A DNA stretch of 64,000 bases from Streptomyces liliifuscus (GCF_016598615.1 NZ_CP066831.1:124001-188000); one strand, 5' to 3'. Shown: positions 29,701 to 40,653, numbered from the stretch's first letter. Made by a program: numbers and translations. The notes: generated by a model not told the origin, from the letters alone.

Positions 29701-32700
29701 CGATCGATCAGCAGCCGGGCGAGGCGATTGGCACGCTCGTTGAGCTCGGCGTAGGTCACCTCGTCGCCGGCGAAGACCACGGCGGTCGCGTCGGGGGTGC
29801 GGGCGGCCTGGGCCTGGAACAGCTCCGGCAGCGTCGCAGCGGGCACCTCCCGGGAGGTGTCGTTCCACTCGACCAGGATCCGCTTCCGCTCCGCCGGGTC
29901 CAGTACCTCGATGGCGTCGATGTGCTGATGAGGGTTGGCGGTGACGGTGTCCAGGACGCGGACGAACCATTCGGCCAGTGCCTCCACCGTTTCGGCGTCG
30001 AACAGGTCGAGGGCGTAGTCGATACCGCCGTACAGACCGGCCGGGCGATCGCCGCTGCCCGTAGCCGTCCCCGTCTCGGCACCGGTGTCTGTGTCGGCAC
30101 CGTTGTCGGTGTGGAAGGTCTCAGTCAGGGTGAAGGACAGGTCGAACTTGGCCACCGGTTCGCCGGCGGGCAGGGGTTCGGTGTGGATGCCGGGCAGGTC
30201 GAGGACGGCCGGGGCGTTGTTCTGCAGGGCGAGCATGACCTGGAAAAGCGGATGGCGGGCCATCGAGCGAGTCGGCGCGAGGTCTTCGACCAGCCGCTCG
30301 AAGGGCACGTCCTGGTGCGCGAACGCACCCAGGCCGTTCTCTCGCACCTGCTCCAGCAGGCTCGCGAACGTGGGATCACCCGACAGGTCGGTGCGCAACA
30401 CCAGAGTATTGACGAAGAACCCGACCAGATCGTCCAGCGCCTCGTCGGTGCGCCCGGCGACCGGAGTGCCGACCGGAATGTCATCTCCGGCCCCGAGCCG
30501 GTGCAGCAGAACAGCCAGCGCCGCCTGCACCACCATGAACACCGTCACACCCTGGACACGGGCCAGCTCCGCCACCCGGGCATGCACCTCCGCCGGCACA
30601 CGGACGTCCACGCGGCCACCGCGGTACGAGGCCACCGCCGGCCGCGGCCGGTCGAACGGCAGCACCAACTCCTGCGGCACCCCCGCCAACACCTCACGCC
30701 AGTAACCCAACTGCACGCTCAGCACACTGCCCGGATCGGCCTCCTCACCGAGCAACTCCCGCTGCCACAACGAGTAGTCCGCATACTGCACCGCCAACGG
30801 CTCCCAGCCAGGCACCCGCCCCTCGGAACGAGCCGCATACGCGACCGACACATCACGCGCCAACGGCCCCATCGACCACCCGTCACCGGCAATGTGATGC
30901 ACCACGATCACCAGGACATGTTCGTCAGGACCGGCCTCGAACAACCAGGCCCGCAACGGAATCTCGGCGGCGAGATCGAAGCGATGACCCGCGACCTCGC
31001 TGATCGCCGACTCAAGATCAGTCACCCGCTCGACCGCAAGAGGCACCGAGGCCTCTTCAGCGGCAACGATGTGCTGATACGGCTGCCCGTCCACCGTGAC
31101 GAAGACCGTCCGCAACACCTCGTGCCGGCCCACCACATCACCTAGAGCGGCCTCCAGGGCCTCGACGTCCAGCTCACCGGTCAACCGCAGAGCCACAGGA
31201 ATGTTGTAGGTCGCCGACGGACCCTCCAACTCACCCAGAAACCACAACCGTTGCTGCGCGAACGAGACAGGCACCCGCTGCGCCCGCTCCACCCCAACCA
31301 GCGGCCGCCGCCTCACACCGGAAGACGCCAAACGGCCCGCCAGAGCAGCAACAGTCGGCGCCTCGAACAACGTCCGGATCGCCACCTCCGCCCCAAAAAC
31401 CGACCGCAAACGACTCACCAACCGCGTCGCCAACAGTGAGTGGCCGCCCAGTTCGAAGAAGTTGTCGTCCACGCCGACCGCGGGCAGGCCCAGGACCTCT
31501 GCGAATACCGAGCACAGGATCTCTTCCTGCACCGTGGCCGGCCCCCGGCCACGGTCGGCCGCCTGGTAGTCCGGAGCAGGCAGGGCCCTGCGGTCCAGCT
31601 TGCCGTTCACCGTCAACGGCAGCACATCCAGCGCCACCAACGCGGACGGCACCATGTACTCCGGCAGCATCGCGCCGAGATGGGCGCGCAGGGCAGCGGA
31701 GTCGACACCGCCTGCGTGGCCGGTCGCGGGAACGAGGTAGCCGACCAGACGCCTGTCACCAGGACGATCCTCACGCACCACCACCGCCGACTGAGCCACC
31801 GACGGATGCGCGCTCAGCGCAGCCTCGACCTCACCCAACTCGATCCGGAAACCCCGGACCTTCACCTGATCATCCGCACGGCCCAGGAAGTCCAGGACAC
31901 CGTCCGGCCGCCACTTCGCCAGGTCGCCGGTACGGTACATCCGCCCACCCGCAGTGAACGGGTTCGCGACGAACCGCTCCGCCGTCAACCCCGGCCGATC
32001 GAGATACCCACGGGCCAGCTGAACACCGGCCAGGTACAACTCACCCGCCACCCCCACCGGAACCGGCCGCAACGCCACGTCCAGCACATAGACCCGGGTG
32101 TTGGGGACGGGCGTGCCGATGGGGACGCCACCCGGTACGTCCGGGTCCCCGGGACGGACGGTGAAGGTGACACATCCGACGGCTGCCTCGGTCGGACCGT
32201 ACTCATTCGTGATCAGGACGTCGTGGTGTGCGGACCGCCACCGTGTGAGCTGCTCGCCTGTAAGGTGTTCGCCGCCGACGACGAGGTCTCCCCGGGTGAA
32301 GGATCCGGCGGGCTCTTCGGACAAAAGGCCCAGGTGACTGGGCGTCACCTTCAGGAAGGTGGCCGCCAGTCCGGCGGGAAGCCCATCCTGGATAGGTGCG
32401 ATGTGCAGGGCGCCGCCCGAGATCAGCGTGCCGAACAACGGTGTGACGGTCAGGTCGAACGCAGCCGACGAGTGCAGCACGGTCCGGCCGCTCAACCCGG
32501 GGTACGCGCTGACTGCCCAGTTGAGGTAGTAGGAGACCGCGGCATGGCTCGCCACGACGCCTTTGGGGCGTCCCGTGGAGCCGGAGGTGTAGATCACGTA
32601 GGCGGGGTGGGCAGGCAGGAGGGCCGCTCCTCGCTCGTGGTGCGTGAGGTCCTCACCGGCCATGGTGGACAGGGCCGCCGTGGTGTCCGGGGCATCCGTC

Positions 32701-35700
32701 ACGATGCGGGTCACACCGTCAACCTCTGCGCCTGTCACGGCCTGGTGTGTAACCAGTACTGCGACCTGGGCGTCGTTGAGCATGTAGGTGATGCGGTCGG
32801 TGGGGTAGGCCGGGTCGATCGGGACGTACGCGGCTCCGGTCTTGACCACGGCGAGGAGTGCGACGACGAGGTCGGCGGAGCGGTCCATCATCACCGCCAC
32901 CCGTTCTTCCGCCCGGGCGCCCCTGTCCACGAGGACGCGGGCCAGCCGGTTGGCCCGCGCGTTCAACTCCGCATAGGTCACCTCGGTGCCGTCGAATACA
33001 AGCGCGGTCGAGTCAGGGGTGCGGGTGACCTGGGCTTCGAACAGTTCGGCCAGCGTGGCCTGCGGAACTTCGTGGGTGGTGTCGTTCCACCCGGACAGGA
33101 TCCGCTCCCGCTCCGCGGTGTCCAGGACATCGATGCGGCTGACCGGCAGCGACGGATCCGCGGTCACTGTCTCCAGGACCATGAGGAAGCGTCGTACGAT
33201 CGCCTCGGCACTCGCGGGATCGAACAGGTCGGTGGCGTAGGTGATCAGTCCGGTCAGGCCCGCTGGGGTGCCGCCGTCGGTGATCCGCTCGGCGATCTGG
33301 AAGTCCAGGTCGAACTTGGCGGGAAGGACGCCCGCAGGCAGTGCCTCGATGTTCAACCCGGGCAGGTCGAGACGGACCTCGGCGGTGTTCTGCAGGGTGA
33401 GCATGACTTGGAACAGCGGATGGCGGGCCATCGACCGGACCGGGGCCAGGTCCTCCACCAGCCGCTCGAACGGCACATCCTGGTGCGCGTAGGCGCCGAG
33501 GTCCGTTTCCCTTGTTCTGGCCAGCAGTTGCAGGAAGGTCGGATCGCCGGACAGGTCCGAACGCAGGACGAGGGTGTTGACGAAGAACCCGACCAGGTCG
33601 TCCAGCGCCTCGTCGGTGCGCCCGGCGACCGGTGTGCCGACCGGAATGTCGTCTCCGGCCCCGAGCCGGTGCAGCAGAACGGCCAGCGCCGCCTGCACCA
33701 CCATGAACACCGTCACACCCTGTGCTCTGGCCAGCTCCGTCATGGCGCTGTGGATGTTGGCGTCGACGGTCAGTTCGACGCTTCCGCCCTGGTGGGAGGA
33801 GAACGTTGGGCGTGGCCGGTCGAACGGCAGCGTCAGTTCCTGGGGCAGTTCGGCGAGTGCCTCGCGCCAGTATCCGAGTTGCTGGGCCAGCACACTGGCC
33901 GCGTCGGCCTCCTCGCCCAGCAGTTGACGCTGCCACAGGCTGTAGTCGGCATACTGCACTGACAACGTTGCCCACTCCGGCGTCCGGCCGGTGGACCGAG
34001 CCGTATAGGCAGCTGACAGATCGCGCGCCAGCGGGGCCATCGACCATCCGTCACCGGCAATGTGGTGCACCACCAGCACCAGGACATGTTCGTCAGGACC
34101 GACCTCGAACAACCAGGCCCGCAACGGAATCTCGGCGGCGAGATCGAAGCGATGACCCGCGACCTCACTGATCGCCGACTCAAGATCAGTCACCCGCTCG
34201 ACCGCAAGAGGCACCGAGGCCTCTTCAGCGGCAACGATGTGCTGATACGGCTGCCCGTCCACTGCGGCGAACACCGTCCGCAACACCTCGTGCCGGCCCA
34301 CCACATCGCCCAGAGCGGCCTCCAGGGCCTCGACGTCCAGCTCACCGGTCAACCGCAGAGCCACAGGAATGTTGTAGGTCGCCGACGGACCCTCCAACTC
34401 ACCCAGAAACCACAACCGCTGCTGCGCGAACGAGACAGGCACCCGCTCCGCCCGCTCCACCCCAACCAGCGGCCGCCGCCTCACACCGGAAGACGCCAAA
34501 CGGCCCGCCAGAGCAGCAACAGTCGGCGCCTCGAACAACGTCCGGATCGCCACCTCCGCCCCAAAAACCGACCGCAAACGACTCACCAACCGCGTCGCCA
34601 ACAGCGAATGACCACCCAGTTCGAAGAAGTTGTCGTCCACACCGACCGCGGGCAGGCCCAGGACCTCGGCGAACACCGAGCACAGAAGCTCCTCCTGCAC
34701 CGTGGCCGGCCCCCGGCCACGGTCGGCCGCCTGGTAGTCCGGAGCGGGCAGGGCCCTGCGGTCCAGCTTGCCGTTCACCGTCAACGGCAACGCATCCAGC
34801 ACCACCAACGCGGACGGCACCATGTACTCCGGCAACACACCCTGCAGCTGCCCACGTACAACAGCGATGTCCGCACCCTCCGAACCACTCGCCCGAACAA
34901 GGTAGCCGACCAGACGCTTGTCACCAGGACGATCCTCACGCACCACCACCGCCGACTGAGCCACCGACGGATGCGCGCTCAGCGCAGCCTCGACCTCACC
35001 CAACTCGATCCGGAAACCCCGAACCTTCACCTGGTCATCAGTCCGCCCGAGATACTCGACCTGCCCGTCGACGTTCCACCGGGCCAGGTCGCCGGTACGG
35101 TACATCCGCTCACCCGCAGTGAACGGGTTCGCGACGAACCGCTCCGCCGTCAACCCCGGCCGATCGAGATACCCACGGGCCAGCTGAACACCGGCCAGGT
35201 ACAACTCACCCGCCACCCCCACCGGAACCGGCCGCAACGCCGCATCCAGCACATACACCTGGGTGTTCCAGACCGGGCGTCCGATGGGGACACTGCTTCT
35301 GCCGGTGTCGCTGTCGCATGTCCATGCGGTGACCTCGACCGACGCCTCGGTGGGGCCGTAGAGATTGTGAAGCGGAACGCCCATTACGTTCCGGAACTGC
35401 CCGACGATGTCGCTGGAGAGTGCTTCGCCGCTGCAGAACACAGCTCGCAGGCCGGTACAGGCAGCGGCCGGTTCGCGGAGGAAGACCTGCAGCAGGGACG
35501 GAACGAAGTGCGCGATCGTGACACGTTCGCGTTGGATCAGCTCGGCCAGATACCCGGGGTCCCGGTGGCCCGAGGGCTTGGCGACCACCACCGTCACACC
35601 CTGGAGCAGCGGCCAGAAGAACTCCCGTACCGACACATCGAAACCGAACGGGGTTTTCTGCAACACCCGGTCCAAGGCAGTCAAGTTGTAGGTGCCCTGC

Positions 35701-37622
35701 AGCCAAGTCAGCCAGTTGACGATACCCGCATGGGGTACGGCCACGCCCTTCGGCCGTCCGGTGGACCCGGAGGTGTAGATGACATAGGCGGGGTGGGCGG
35801 GCAGCAGTCCGGTACGGCGCTCGGCATCGGTCGGGTCGCTGTCCCCGAAGTCTTCCAGTGCGGTGATGGTCCGGGGGTCGTCGAGGGGCAGATGCGACAC
35901 CTCTCCGCCGGTGAGACGGCAGGCCAGATCCGTGCTGGTGACCACCAGGAGGGGCCGGGCGTCGCTGAGGAGGTAGGTGATCCGCTCGGCGGGGTAGTCG
36001 GGGTCGATGGGTACATACGCACCGCCGGCCTTGACCACCGCGAGGAGGGCGACGACCAGGTCGACGGAGCGGTGCATCATCACCGCGACCGGCGACTCGG
36101 GTCCCACACCCCGGTCGATCAGGAACCGGGCGAGGCGGTTGGCCCGCGCGTTGAGGTCCGCATAGGGCACCTCGACACCCTCGAAGACCACGGCGACCGC
36201 GTCCGGGGTGCGGGCGGCCTGGGCCTGGAACAGCTCCGGCAGCGTCGCTGCGGGCACCTCACGGGCGGTGTCGTTCCACTCCTCGACGACCAGACGCTCC
36301 TCGGTGCCGCTCATCAACGTGATCCGGTGTACACGTTCCTCCGCGGGGGAACGCGCCATCCAGTTCATCACGTCAAGGAATTGCGCAGCATGCTCATGCA
36401 CCGCTCCCCTGCTGTAAAGATCCGGATTGGCCTCCACAACCACGGATATACGGCCGTCGGACGATCTGTCGTACACCGAAATCGACAGGTCATTGAAATT
36501 TATGCCACCGAGCCCGTACACATTGCTGGAGGCGTCACCAAATCTCAGATCGTAGTCAAAGGAGACGATATTGACCAGCAGAGGGTAAAGTCCGCTGCGC
36601 CCTACGAGTTTCAGGTCTCTGAGGATGTCCTCGTAGCGGTATCGCTGATGCCGCAAGGCATCTCGCACTCCGCGAGACACCTGCTTCACGAGTTCCCTCA
36701 CTGTGGCCTTCGGCTGCACCGCGAGGCGCAGAGGAACGATATTCGCCGTCATTCCGGGAATATCCCGCAGTGCAGTTTTTCTGCCTATTACGGGGACCCC
36801 GAGAATGATGTCCTCTTGCCCCGTCGCGCGATGCAGGTAGGCGGCGCTCGCGGCTACGGCCAGACCCGAGAGGCTCGTTCCCAGCCGACGTGCGGAGCTT
36901 CTGAGATCCGCAGCGGCTTCGGCAGGGATATGGAGCGTGTGCCGTATCAGTTCATGGGGTGTGGTGGAAGGTTCCTGGCCACTCAGGCTGACCGGTTGCG
37001 GGCGATCTGAAAGACGCTCCGTCCAGTACTGCCGATCCAGTTCGAACTCCTCGGATGCCCGGTATTCAGCGTCGGCATCCATCAGTACGGAACTCGATGG
37101 AGGTCCACTGTCCGTGAGGGGTTCTCCGGCCAACAGTGCCGTGTAGACCGCAGCCACTCGGGAGGCCATCAGGGATCCCGCGAGTCCGTCTGCGATGATG
37201 TGGTGAACTCGCTGGTACCAGAGGAAGAGATCTTCTTCCACCTTGAATATGACCTGGGTGAAGAGTTCGCCGCCCCGGAGATTCACTGGACGTCTCATGT
37301 CCGCCCGCATCCAGCTCTCCGCGCTGGTACGGGGATCTCCGTCTTGGCTCACGTCGATCACGTGAAACAGCCAATCGCTCCGCAGGTCAAAATACTGCCG
37401 CGGAATTTCGTCCGCGGCTCCCTCGAAGCGCAGATCGAAGGAGTCGAATTCTAGGATGACTCTTCGCGCAGCCGCCTCGAATAAGTCCGTGTCCACCGCT
37501 CCGTGAATCTCAATGTATTCACCCATGTTGTAGATCGGATTATCCGGATTCAGCTGCTGCGCATGCCATAAACCAAGCTGTCCGGCCATTAGTTCACGAC
37601 GGCCACCATGCGATTCAGACAT
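20775..37622 (-). CDS. five-module non-ribosomal peptide synthetase with terminal thioesterase
   Basis: A 5,615-residue protein from ATG 37622 (GAGGTG upstream; the frame also opens 14 codons earlier). Domains, approximate residues: C1 10-440 (HHIIADG at 140-146, EntF-like); A1 455-960, T1 Ser1006; C2 1055-1490 (HH at 1186), A2 1510-2010, T2 Ser2062; C3 2110-2560 (HH 2242), A3 2580-3090, T3 Ser3139; dual epimerisation/condensation domain 3195-3640 (HHLVSDH at 3359), A4 3655-4165, T4 Ser4216; C5 4265-4720 (HH 4397), A5 4735-5250, T5 Ser5303; thioesterase 5345-5610 (GWSMGG, Ser5433; His5589). Eight of the ten pocket residues, aligned to GrsA by eye and written with the first Asp and last Lys, give: A1 DVRHFSLVEK (Ser-like, unusual); A2 DLTKVGEVGK (Asn); A3 DAWLIGAVCK (aromatic/hydrophobic); A4 DAWTIAAVCK (Phe); A5 DVQLSAHVVK (Pro-like). 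The dual domain should make residue 3 D-configured. C1 lacks an upstream carrier, so an acyl or aryl starter, or a free substrate, is implied. Operon partner: mbtH. No transporter or tailoring gene is adjacent. The inferred product is [starter]-X1-Asn-D-aromatic-Phe-Pro, released as acid or macrocycle. Confidence 0.97.
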   Translation of the reverse strand: MSESHGGRRELMAGQLGLWHAQQLNPDNPIYNMGEYIEIHGAVDTDLFEAAARRVILEFDSFDLRFEGAADEIPRQYFDLRSDWLFHVIDVSQDGDPRTSAESWMRADMRRPVNLRGGELFTQVIFKVEEDLFLWYQRVHHIIADGLAGSLMASRVAAVYTALLAGEPLTDSGPPSSSVLMDADAEYRASEEFELDRQYWTERLSDRPQPVSLSGQEPSTTPHELIRHTLHIPAEAAADLRSSARRLGTSLSGLAVAASAAYLHRATGQEDIILGVPVIGRKTALRDIPGMTANIVPLRLAVQPKATVRELVKQVSRGVRDALRHQRYRYEDILRDLKLVGRSGLYPLLVNIVSFDYDLRFGDASSNVYGLGGINFNDLSISVYDRSSDGRISVVVEANPDLYSRGAVHEHAAQFLDVMNWMARSPAEERVHRITLMSGTEERLVVEEWNDTAREVPAATLPELFQAQAARTPDAVAVVFEGVEVPYADLNARANRLARFLIDRGVGPESPVAVMMHRSVDLVVALLAVVKAGGAYVPIDPDYPAERITYLLSDARPLLVVTSTDLACRLTGGEVSHLPLDDPRTITALEDFGDSDPTDAERRTGLLPAHPAYVIYTSGSTGRPKGVAVPHAGIVNWLTWLQGTYNLTALDRVLQKTPFGFDVSVREFFWPLLQGVTVVVAKPSGHRDPGYLAELIQRERVTIAHFVPSLLQVFLREPAAACTGLRAVFCSGEALSSDIVGQFRNVMGVPLHNLYGPTEASVEVTAWTCDSDTGRSSVPIGRPVWNTQVYVLDAALRPVPVGVAGELYLAGVQLARGYLDRPGLTAERFVANPFTAGERMYRTGDLARWNVDGQVEYLGRTDDQVKVRGFRIELGEVEAALSAHPSVAQSAVVVREDRPGDKRLVGYLVRASGSEGADIAVVRGQLQGVLPEYMVPSALVVLDALPLTVNGKLDRRALPAPDYQAADRGRGPATVQEELLCSVFAEVLGLPAVGVDDNFFELGGHSLLATRLVSRLRSVFGAEVAIRTLFEAPTVAALAGRLASSGVRRRPLVGVERAERVPVSFAQQRLWFLGELEGPSATYNIPVALRLTGELDVEALEAALGDVVGRHEVLRTVFAAVDGQPYQHIVAAEEASVPLAVERVTDLESAISEVAGHRFDLAAEIPLRAWLFEVGPDEHVLVLVVHHIAGDGWSMAPLARDLSAAYTARSTGRTPEWATLSVQYADYSLWQRQLLGEEADAASVLAQQLGYWREALAELPQELTLPFDRPRPTFSSHQGGSVELTVDANIHSAMTELARAQGVTVFMVVQAALAVLLHRLGAGDDIPVGTPVAGRTDEALDDLVGFFVNTLVLRSDLSGDPTFLQLLARTRETDLGAYAHQDVPFERLVEDLAPVRSMARHPLFQVMLTLQNTAEVRLDLPGLNIEALPAGVLPAKFDLDFQIAERITDGGTPAGLTGLITYATDLFDPASAEAIVRRFLMVLETVTADPSLPVSRIDVLDTAERERILSGWNDTTHEVPQATLAELFEAQVTRTPDSTALVFDGTEVTYAELNARANRLARVLVDRGARAEERVAVMMDRSADLVVALLAVVKTGAAYVPIDPAYPTDRITYMLNDAQVAVLVTHQAVTGAEVDGVTRIVTDAPDTTAALSTMAGEDLTHHERGAALLPAHPAYVIYTSGSTGRPKGVVASHAAVSYYLNWAVSAYPGLSGRTVLHSSAAFDLTVTPLFGTLISGGALHIAPIQDGLPAGLAATFLKVTPSHLGLLSEEPAGSFTRGDLVVGGEHLTGEQLTRWRSAHHDVLITNEYGPTEAAVGCVTFTVRPGDPDVPGGVPIGTPVPNTRVYVLDVALRPVPVGVAGELYLAGVQLARGYLDRPGLTAERFVANPFTAGGRMYRTGDLAKWRPDGVLDFLGRADDQVKVRGFRIELGEVEAALSAHPSVAQSAVVVREDRPGDRRLVGYLVPATGHAGGVDSAALRAHLGAMLPEYMVPSALVALDVLPLTVNGKLDRRALPAPDYQAADRGRGPATVQEEILCSVFAEVLGLPAVGVDDNFFELGGHSLLATRLVSRLRSVFGAEVAIRTLFEAPTVAALAGRLASSGVRRRPLVGVERAQRVPVSFAQQRLWFLGELEGPSATYNIPVALRLTGELDVEALEAALGDVVGRHEVLRTVFVTVDGQPYQHIVAAEEASVPLAVERVTDLESAISEVAGHRFDLAAEIPLRAWLFEAGPDEHVLVIVVHHIAGDGWSMGPLARDVSVAYAARSEGRVPGWEPLAVQYADYSLWQRELLGEEADPGSVLSVQLGYWREVLAGVPQELVLPFDRPRPAVASYRGGRVDVRVPAEVHARVAELARVQGVTVFMVVQAALAVLLHRLGAGDDIPVGTPVAGRTDEALDDLVGFFVNTLVLRTDLSGDPTFASLLEQVRENGLGAFAHQDVPFERLVEDLAPTRSMARHPLFQVMLALQNNAPAVLDLPGIHTEPLPAGEPVAKFDLSFTLTETFHTDNGADTDTGAETGTATGSGDRPAGLYGGIDYALDLFDAETVEALAEWFVRVLDTVTANPHQHIDAIEVLDPAERKRILVEWNDTSREVPAATLPELFQAQAARTPDATAVVFAGDEVTYAELNERANRLARLLIDRGVGAESPVAVMVHRSADLVVAFLAVTKAGGAYLPIDPDYPAERITYLLADARPLLVVTSADLASRLTDGHPPCVAVDDPRTVSALKDFEGTDLTDAERRFTLLPAHPAYVIYTSGSTGRPKGVAVTHQGLPSLVAAQAEEFGISAGSRVLQFASASFDAAVWEMVMALCNGACLVSAASPDLLPGQALVRLVAERSVTHALLPPAALALMEPDSLPSITTLITGGEALSQNLVGRWAEGRRLINAYGPTESTVCATTTDPLSTDEPTTPPIGTPVANSRVYVLDAALRPVPAGVAGELYVSGAGLARGYLDRPGLTAERFVANPFTAGERMYRTGDLARWNADGQVEYLGRTDDQVKVRGFRIELGEVEAALSAHPLVAQSVVVVREDRPGDRRLVGYLVPATGHAGGVDSAALRAHLGAMLPEYMVPSALVVLDVLPLTVNGKLDRRALLAPDYQAADRGRGPATVQEEILCSVFAEVLGLPAVGVDDNFFELGGHSLLAVRVVELLRTRGISVDVRSLFAAPTAAGLAASDGPAEVAVPENRIPDNALTISPDMLSLVDLTSAEIDRIVARVPGGAGNVADVYPLAPLQEGILFHHLMGDSGDGTDVYVLPVLLGFDSRQRLDGFVDALQKVVDRHDILRTAVLWEGLSEPVQVVVRRAAIPVESVDLPDGPDDEVIGRMLAACPGSMDIGQAPLIRVYTATDPVNGQWLALVQAHHLVSDHTTLDVLLQEVRSFVTGREETLPAPLPFRNFVAQARLRVAQEEHQRYFSTLLGDVTEPTAPFGLLDVRGDGTGVAEFRRVMDAELARRLRDQSRRLGVSPATVLHVVWARVLAATSGKDDVVFGTVLFGRMAAGSGADRVLGLFINSLPVRVRTHGAQVMDTVRSVQNQLADLLVHEHAPLKLARQASGIMADTPLFTSLFNYRHSRSTEPGTDNSLDGVELLYDQERTNYPIGLSVDDTGDGFTLTVQVAEPVSGASLCAMVHTVAEGVVTALETAPHQRISTVDVLDPAERHRVLVEWNDTSREVPAATLAELFQAQAARTPDATALVFEDVELSYRELNARANRLARLLIDRGVGSESPVAVMLVRSIDLIVALLAVTKAGGTYVPIDPDYPAERITYLLTDAQPLLVLTGTDLASRLTGGEVSHLAVDDPRTITALKDFEGTDPTDAERRSTLLPAHCAYVIYTSGSTGRPKGVAVTHQGLPSLAAMQAEEFGISAGSRVLQFASASFDAAVWEMVMALCNGACLVLATPDDALPGQALVRLVAERSVTHATLPPAALALMEPDSLPSITTLITAGDALGQNLVARWADGRRLVNAYGPTESTVCATTTDPLSADEPTTPPIGTPVANTRVYVLDSALRPVPPGVVGELYLAGASLARGYLDRRGLTAERFVANPFTPGERMYRTGDLAKWRPDGVLDFLGRADDQVKVRGFRIELGEVEAALSAHPSVAQSAVVVREDRPGDKRLVGYLVRASGSEGADIAVVRGQLQGVLPEYMVPSALVVLDALPLTVNGKLDRRALPAPDYQAADRGRGPATVQEELLCSVFAEVLGLPAVGVDDNFFELGGHSLLAVQLINRIRTALRAEVAMRSLFEAPTVAGLAQRLTDSDVTRPVLVAMTRPKALPLSFAQQRLWFLGELEGPSATYNIPVALRLSGDLDVEALRMALGDVVGRHEVLRTVFAADEGRPYQQILAPPVSFDLPVVEVGREGLTDAVAGLAGHMFDLSAEFPLRAWLLGVGPDEHVLVLVVHHIAGDGWSMGPLARDVSVAYTARSEGRVPGWEPLGVQYADYTLWQRELLGEEADPGSVVSGQLGYWRGVLAGVPQELVLPFDRPRPVVASYRGGRVEVCVPAGVHARVAELARVQGVTVFMVVQAALAVLLHRLGAGDDIPVGTPVAGRTDEALDDLVGFFVNTLVMRTDLSGDPTFVSLLEQVRDGGLGAFAHQDVPFERLVEDLAPTRSMARHPLFQVMLALQNNAPAVLDLPGIHTEPLPAGEPAAKFDLFFTLSETFHTNADMGARAGTGTGNRPAGLRGGIDYALDLFDAETVEALAERFVRVLDTVTREPHQQVSVVEVLSDEERHRLVVGWNDTAQAVAGATLPELFQGRVAKRPDAVAVVVDGAEVTFAELDERANRLARLLIRRGIGPERIVALALPRSVDLIVGLLAVLKSGAGYLPIDPEYPAERIAFMLADAVPSLTLTSTEVAGRITTGPALLLDDPAVVAELGALPADVPGDTERTRPLLPQHPAYLIYTSGSTGRPKGVVMSCGALVNLLSWHASVIPTEAGSRVAQFTAISFDVSAQEILSALLDGKTLVVPEEEIRRDPEEFVAWLREQKATELYAPNLMVDALGEAVAEHGTELPSLRHVSQAGEALVLSDRVRDLCGAGGTALHNHYGPTETHVVTAYTLPADRAAWPRGSAPIGRPVWNTRVYVLDPALRPMPVGVAGELYISGAQLARGYHARPGLTAQRFVASPFTPGERMYRTGDLARWNAEGQLEYLGRTDDQVKVRGFRIELGEIEAALSAHPSVAQAAVMVREDRPGDKRLVGYLVPDGGRTSGDGDTAGVDLAAVRAHLGAMLPEYMVPSAWVVLESLPLTANGKLDRRQLSAPDHTWSMPSREPASVQEEILCRIFAQELNVPHIGVEDNFFERGGHSLLAVRLVNRIRSIMGVDVSLRMLMETPSVAGLAHRLSLPATNNSLRMILPIRTHGSQPPLFCVHPRSGLSWCFAPLAGFVPPGIPLYGLQARDVDGAGEFPGSIREMAEEYVKELRAVQPSGPYRLLGWSMGGRVAQEMAVQLQEDGQQVALIIMGGYAPAPLDRPNADKVDRKSADLVRQRIQERDGDGHGDHVDASETIDEAPSLRDLAGLPDYFRSEISEEEAEVRARIIANNTRIYVKHYPRRFDGDLLFISSDELEDGWGRAMWQPYASGQISESRLPCSHDDMANPPMLSLLWDAIAGWLSATKDG

Positions 37623-38528
37623 TCCCACACCTCGGTCAACGTTCACGCTCCACACCAGGAGCAACTAAAATAAGCAATTTGACAACAATGCTGATCCGCT
37701 TGACCTTCTCAAGTCGAACTGGACACTGTCAACCTTCTGGGCGAATTGAGCAATTAACAGGCGTTTGATGCTGTTTCACGACGGACGAATCGAACCACTT
37801 TGCCCCTTCTGTGGCCACTACTCATATATTAAAACGGCCGGAATCTCCACGCTGGCGCGACTCTTTTGCCTACTCGTACATGCCGCTGTGTACCGGCATG
37901 CATACGCCCTCGATCTGGCAAACACATGACTGCACCGGCCCCTGAATCCCCTACCTGCCAGTAGCACCACCAGCCAGAGATTTTCGATTCGAAAGTGCAA
38001 CCAGTGCGACGTAACCCAGTGCGTGTCGCTGTCTCCCCGCCGAATCGGAAAGCAGCGAGCCGAAGCACAGCCAAGACACCGTTGGCCACCGCAAAGCACG
38101 CGCTGTCGCCACTCACAGAACTCCCGCCGGAACAAGCCGACACCCCCACAGCTTGCTCGCCCTCATGACCGGAGCCGAACCAAACGCGTGATCCGCAGCT
38201 GCGCGTACGGCGACAGGCCGACCCGACGCAGCGTCGCGCCTGATGCTGTGAAGTGCGGGCCGTCAGCATCGGCTCAGCCCTGGTGGCCGTCGTCGTCCTC
38301 GTCCATCTCCGGCGCATCCGGGTCGCACAGCGGACGCAAGGCGGCGGACGCCGGGGCCGAGGCTCCCACACAGCAGGACCCACGGAGAACTTACAGAGAC
38401 GCCGGGGTCCCGAGAGCATCGGTCGTGTCGGCTCAGGCACAGAGCCACAATCCAAAGAACCAGATAAAATGCTGCACGAACTCAACGAGAATGATGCCTC
38501 TTGTGCATGAAAAGGACGATGGCGCAGT
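37623..38528. promoter_or_regulatory. intergenic region between NRPS and Lrp genes
   Basis: About 900 bp holding the promoters of the leftward NRPS operon and the rightward Lrp gene. The 250 bp next to the NRPS start is unusually A/T-rich for this DNA (for example AACTAAAATAAGCAATTTGA near 37666 and TATATTAAAAC near 37825). On the minus strand TTGACA at 37732-37727 is a -35-like hexamer without a good -10. On the plus strand TTGCCC/TATATT (about 37801-37832) has 19-bp spacing. The remaining 38,050-38,500 shows overlapping frames with no recognisable product. Confidence 0.45.
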
Positions 38529-39551
38529 ATGCGGGACTCCCCCTTCGACGAACTCGACATCGCCATCGTGGACGCCGTGCGATCGGCCCCGCGCGTGAGC
38601 TGGCGCAATCTGGCACCGGTCCTGGGCGTGGATCCGGCGACCATCAGCCGTCGTTGGTCTCGTATGCACTCCGAGGGAGTCGCGTGGGTCACGGCCCACC
38701 CCGCGGGGAGCGCGACACCCGCCTGTGCCCTGGTGGAGATCACCTGTGTCCCGGGGCGATCGGGCACCGTGGCGGACGTCCTCGCCGCCGACATCGAGGC
38801 CGCCACCGTCAAGTTGACCTCCGGTGCACGGGATGTCGTGGTGCTGGCGCAGGCCCCGGACTTCGATGCTCTCTCGCGCTACCTCCTCGACCGGGTGGAG
38901 CACGTCCCCGGGGTCACGTCCATACACAGCCACATCGTTACGCGGTCGGCCCTGGAGGCCAGCCGGTGGCGCGAGGGCGCACTCAACGACGAGCAGCGCC
39001 GGCAACTGCGTACCGACGCCGGGACCCGACCGGATCACGCCGCCGCCCTCCAGGCCCCCGACCATCGCATCATCCGCGCGCTGAACATCGACGGACGGAT
39101 GTCTTTCGAGCGGATCGCCGCACAGGTCGATCTCAGTCCCGTCGCCGTGCGGCGCCGGTTGGCACGGCTGGAGGAGGCGGGACTCATCATCTTCCGCTGT
39201 GACACCTCGCGTCTCATCTCGGGACATGCCATCGCCGCCGTCTACTTCGGGTCGCTCGACGCCCACGAACTCGAGGAGGCCGAGGGGCGGATCCGTACGC
39301 TGCCGGGAGTCCGGGCGTGCAGCGTCGTGGCCGGTCCTCACAACGTCATCATCGACGCCTGGCTTCGGTCGACGGCGGAGACGCACGACCTGGAGCGGAA
39401 GATGAGACAGGTCCTGCCCGCGCTGCGAATTCAGGACCGGTCGCTGGTCCTTCGTACGGTCAAACTCCTCGGCCGCGTCCTGGACTCGGAGGGAAGATCG
39501 GTACGCTCCGTGCCGCTGCTGGCCCAGGACTCCGCACCCGGGCATCGGTGA
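38529..39551 (+). CDS. Lrp/AsnC-family regulator with two tandem Lrp units
   Basis: A 340-residue protein. Two HTH_AsnC units are visible: DELDIAIVDAVRSAPRVSWRNLAPVLGVDPATISRRWSRM (about 6-45) and DHRIIRALNIDGRMSFERIAAQVDLSPVAVRRRLARLEEAG (about 177-217). Each is followed by an RAM-like alpha/beta domain (LVEITCVPGRSGTVADVL... and AAVYFGSLDAHELEEAEGRIRTLPGVRACSVVAGPHNVIIDAW). Ordinary Lrp proteins are half this length. ATG 38529 follows AAAGGACG. It converges on the catabolic operon ending at 39610. It is the only regulator near that operon and is also next to the NRPS promoter, so it may sense an amino acid and control either. Confidence 0.9.
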   Translation: MRDSPFDELDIAIVDAVRSAPRVSWRNLAPVLGVDPATISRRWSRMHSEGVAWVTAHPAGSATPACALVEITCVPGRSGTVADVLAADIEAATVKLTSGARDVVVLAQAPDFDALSRYLLDRVEHVPGVTSIHSHIVTRSALEASRWREGALNDEQRRQLRTDAGTRPDHAAALQAPDHRIIRALNIDGRMSFERIAAQVDLSPVAVRRRLARLEEAGLIIFRCDTSRLISGHAIAAVYFGSLDAHELEEAEGRIRTLPGVRACSVVAGPHNVIIDAWLRSTAETHDLERKMRQVLPALRIQDRSLVLRTVKLLGRVLDSEGRSVRSVPLLAQDSAPGHR

Positions 39552-39609
39552 CGCCGGCTCCCTGATTGAACCGCCCGGCAGTGCACGTGGGGTGTCGAGT
39601 CGCGCCGTA

Positions 39610-40653
39610 TCAGAGGAATCCGGTGCGGGGAGCGGTGACCTCGATCGTGTCCTTCACCAGGGCGAGAGCGGCCCCCAGCGGACTCGAGCGTCCCCCGCTC
39701 ACTGTCACGTCGCCCGCGTCCGGGCAGCCGAACACCACTGCATTTTCCGGCCCGTCGAGGGCGTGCAGGGGGTCGCCCGGCCGCGTCTCCTCCAGCCGGA
39801 CCCGGACGAGGTAGGGCTGGTTCACGGATGCGCCAGCGACGGCCCGCAGTCGGCGATGCCGGGACACCGCGCCCAGGGCCTGACCGGCGGTGTCCTCGAT
39901 CACCGGCTGCGACTCCACACGTACCAGCGCCGGATCCCATCCCCAGGCCAGCGCTGCCAGCAGCCGCACCTTCGTGGCGGCATCCTCGCCGGACAGGTCG
40001 GCCGAGGGATCAGCTTCCGCAATTCCCCGGCGCTGCGCCTCCCGGATCGCGTCACTCAACGAGTCACCCCGGGCAAGCCGGTCGAGGACGCACGTGACGG
40101 TGCCATTCGGGCAGGCCCGGATCGTCTCGCAGCCCATCCCACGCAACGCCGTTCTCGACAGATCTCCCGCCGGCAGGGCCGCCCCCGTCGCCCCGGAGAT
40201 CCTGATCATGACCCCGAGTCCGCGAGCCGCCTCGTCGAGTTCGCGCCAGTGGCCGAGCAGATGGCTCTTGGTGGCCGTGACGACGTGGACGCCCTGGCGC
40301 AGCGCCTCGACAGCCTCCTTCGCGGCCTGCTGCCGGAGTGCGGGCGAGGACGGAATCGCCTGGACGAACACGCGGGCAGCGGTCCGTTCGAGCGTCTCCT
40401 CCAGCGAGATGAGCGGGCTCCATGCCGAGCGTGGCGGTACGGGCTCACCCCCGCGCGGCCAACACTGCGCCGAACTCGCGCGGATGGCACGGACTCTAGG
40501 CAGTACTCCGTGGTGGCGCGCGAGCTTGTCGCCCTGTCGAGCCAGGTGGTCCACGAAGGCCTGACCGACCGGGCCGTAGCCGGAAAGCACCACATCGGCC
40601 CGACTCACTGCACCCATGAGCCTCTGCTCCGTCTCGTCCATGCGAGCCTTCAT
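39610..40653 (-). CDS. homoserine dehydrogenase-like oxidoreductase
   Basis: A 347-residue protein. The N-terminal nucleotide site is DVVLSGYGPVGQAFVDHL (GxGxVG type). It continues VVTATKSHLLGHWRELDEAARGLGVMIRISGATGAALP, the NK/TA-type segment and catalytic core order of homoserine dehydrogenase, then PNGTVTCVLDRLARGDSLSDAIREAQRRGIAEADPSADLSGEDAATK, which contains the ExDPxxDxxGxDxxxK motif binding the amino acid. It lacks the ACT domain. The ATG overlaps the preceding aldehyde dehydrogenase stop (ATGA). It is the last gene of the leftward catabolic operon, where it could oxidise homoserine or a related hydroxy-amino acid rather than serve biosynthesis. Confidence 0.82.
   Translation of the reverse strand: MKARMDETEQRLMGAVSRADVVLSGYGPVGQAFVDHLARQGDKLARHHGVLPRVRAIRASSAQCWPRGGEPVPPRSAWSPLISLEETLERTAARVFVQAIPSSPALRQQAAKEAVEALRQGVHVVTATKSHLLGHWRELDEAARGLGVMIRISGATGAALPAGDLSRTALRGMGCETIRACPNGTVTCVLDRLARGDSLSDAIREAQRRGIAEADPSADLSGEDAATKVRLLAALAWGWDPALVRVESQPVIEDTAGQALGAVSRHRRLRAVAGASVNQPYLVRVRLEETRPGDPLHALDGPENAVVFGCPDAGDVTVSGGRSSPLGAALALVKDTIEVTAPRTGFL

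Noticed and set aside
25015..35039. Repeated blocks in the NRPS gene considered as mobile or CRISPR-like repeats
   Set aside because: They coincide with homologous domain positions at module spacing, so they are module duplication or gene conversion.
22848..37010. Long rightward open frames (up to about 980 codons) opposite the NRPS gene
   Set aside because: They are antisense frames kept open by G/C codon bias; products are Arg/His/Gln-rich with no domains, while the leftward strand carries complete C-A-T modules.
38253..38510. Short frame with a hydrophobic start (MRAVSIGSALVAVVVLVHL) upstream of the Lrp gene
   Set aside because: No ribosome binding site, and the rest is Arg/Gly-rich without a stop-proximal domain; likely chance in a G/C-rich intergenic region.
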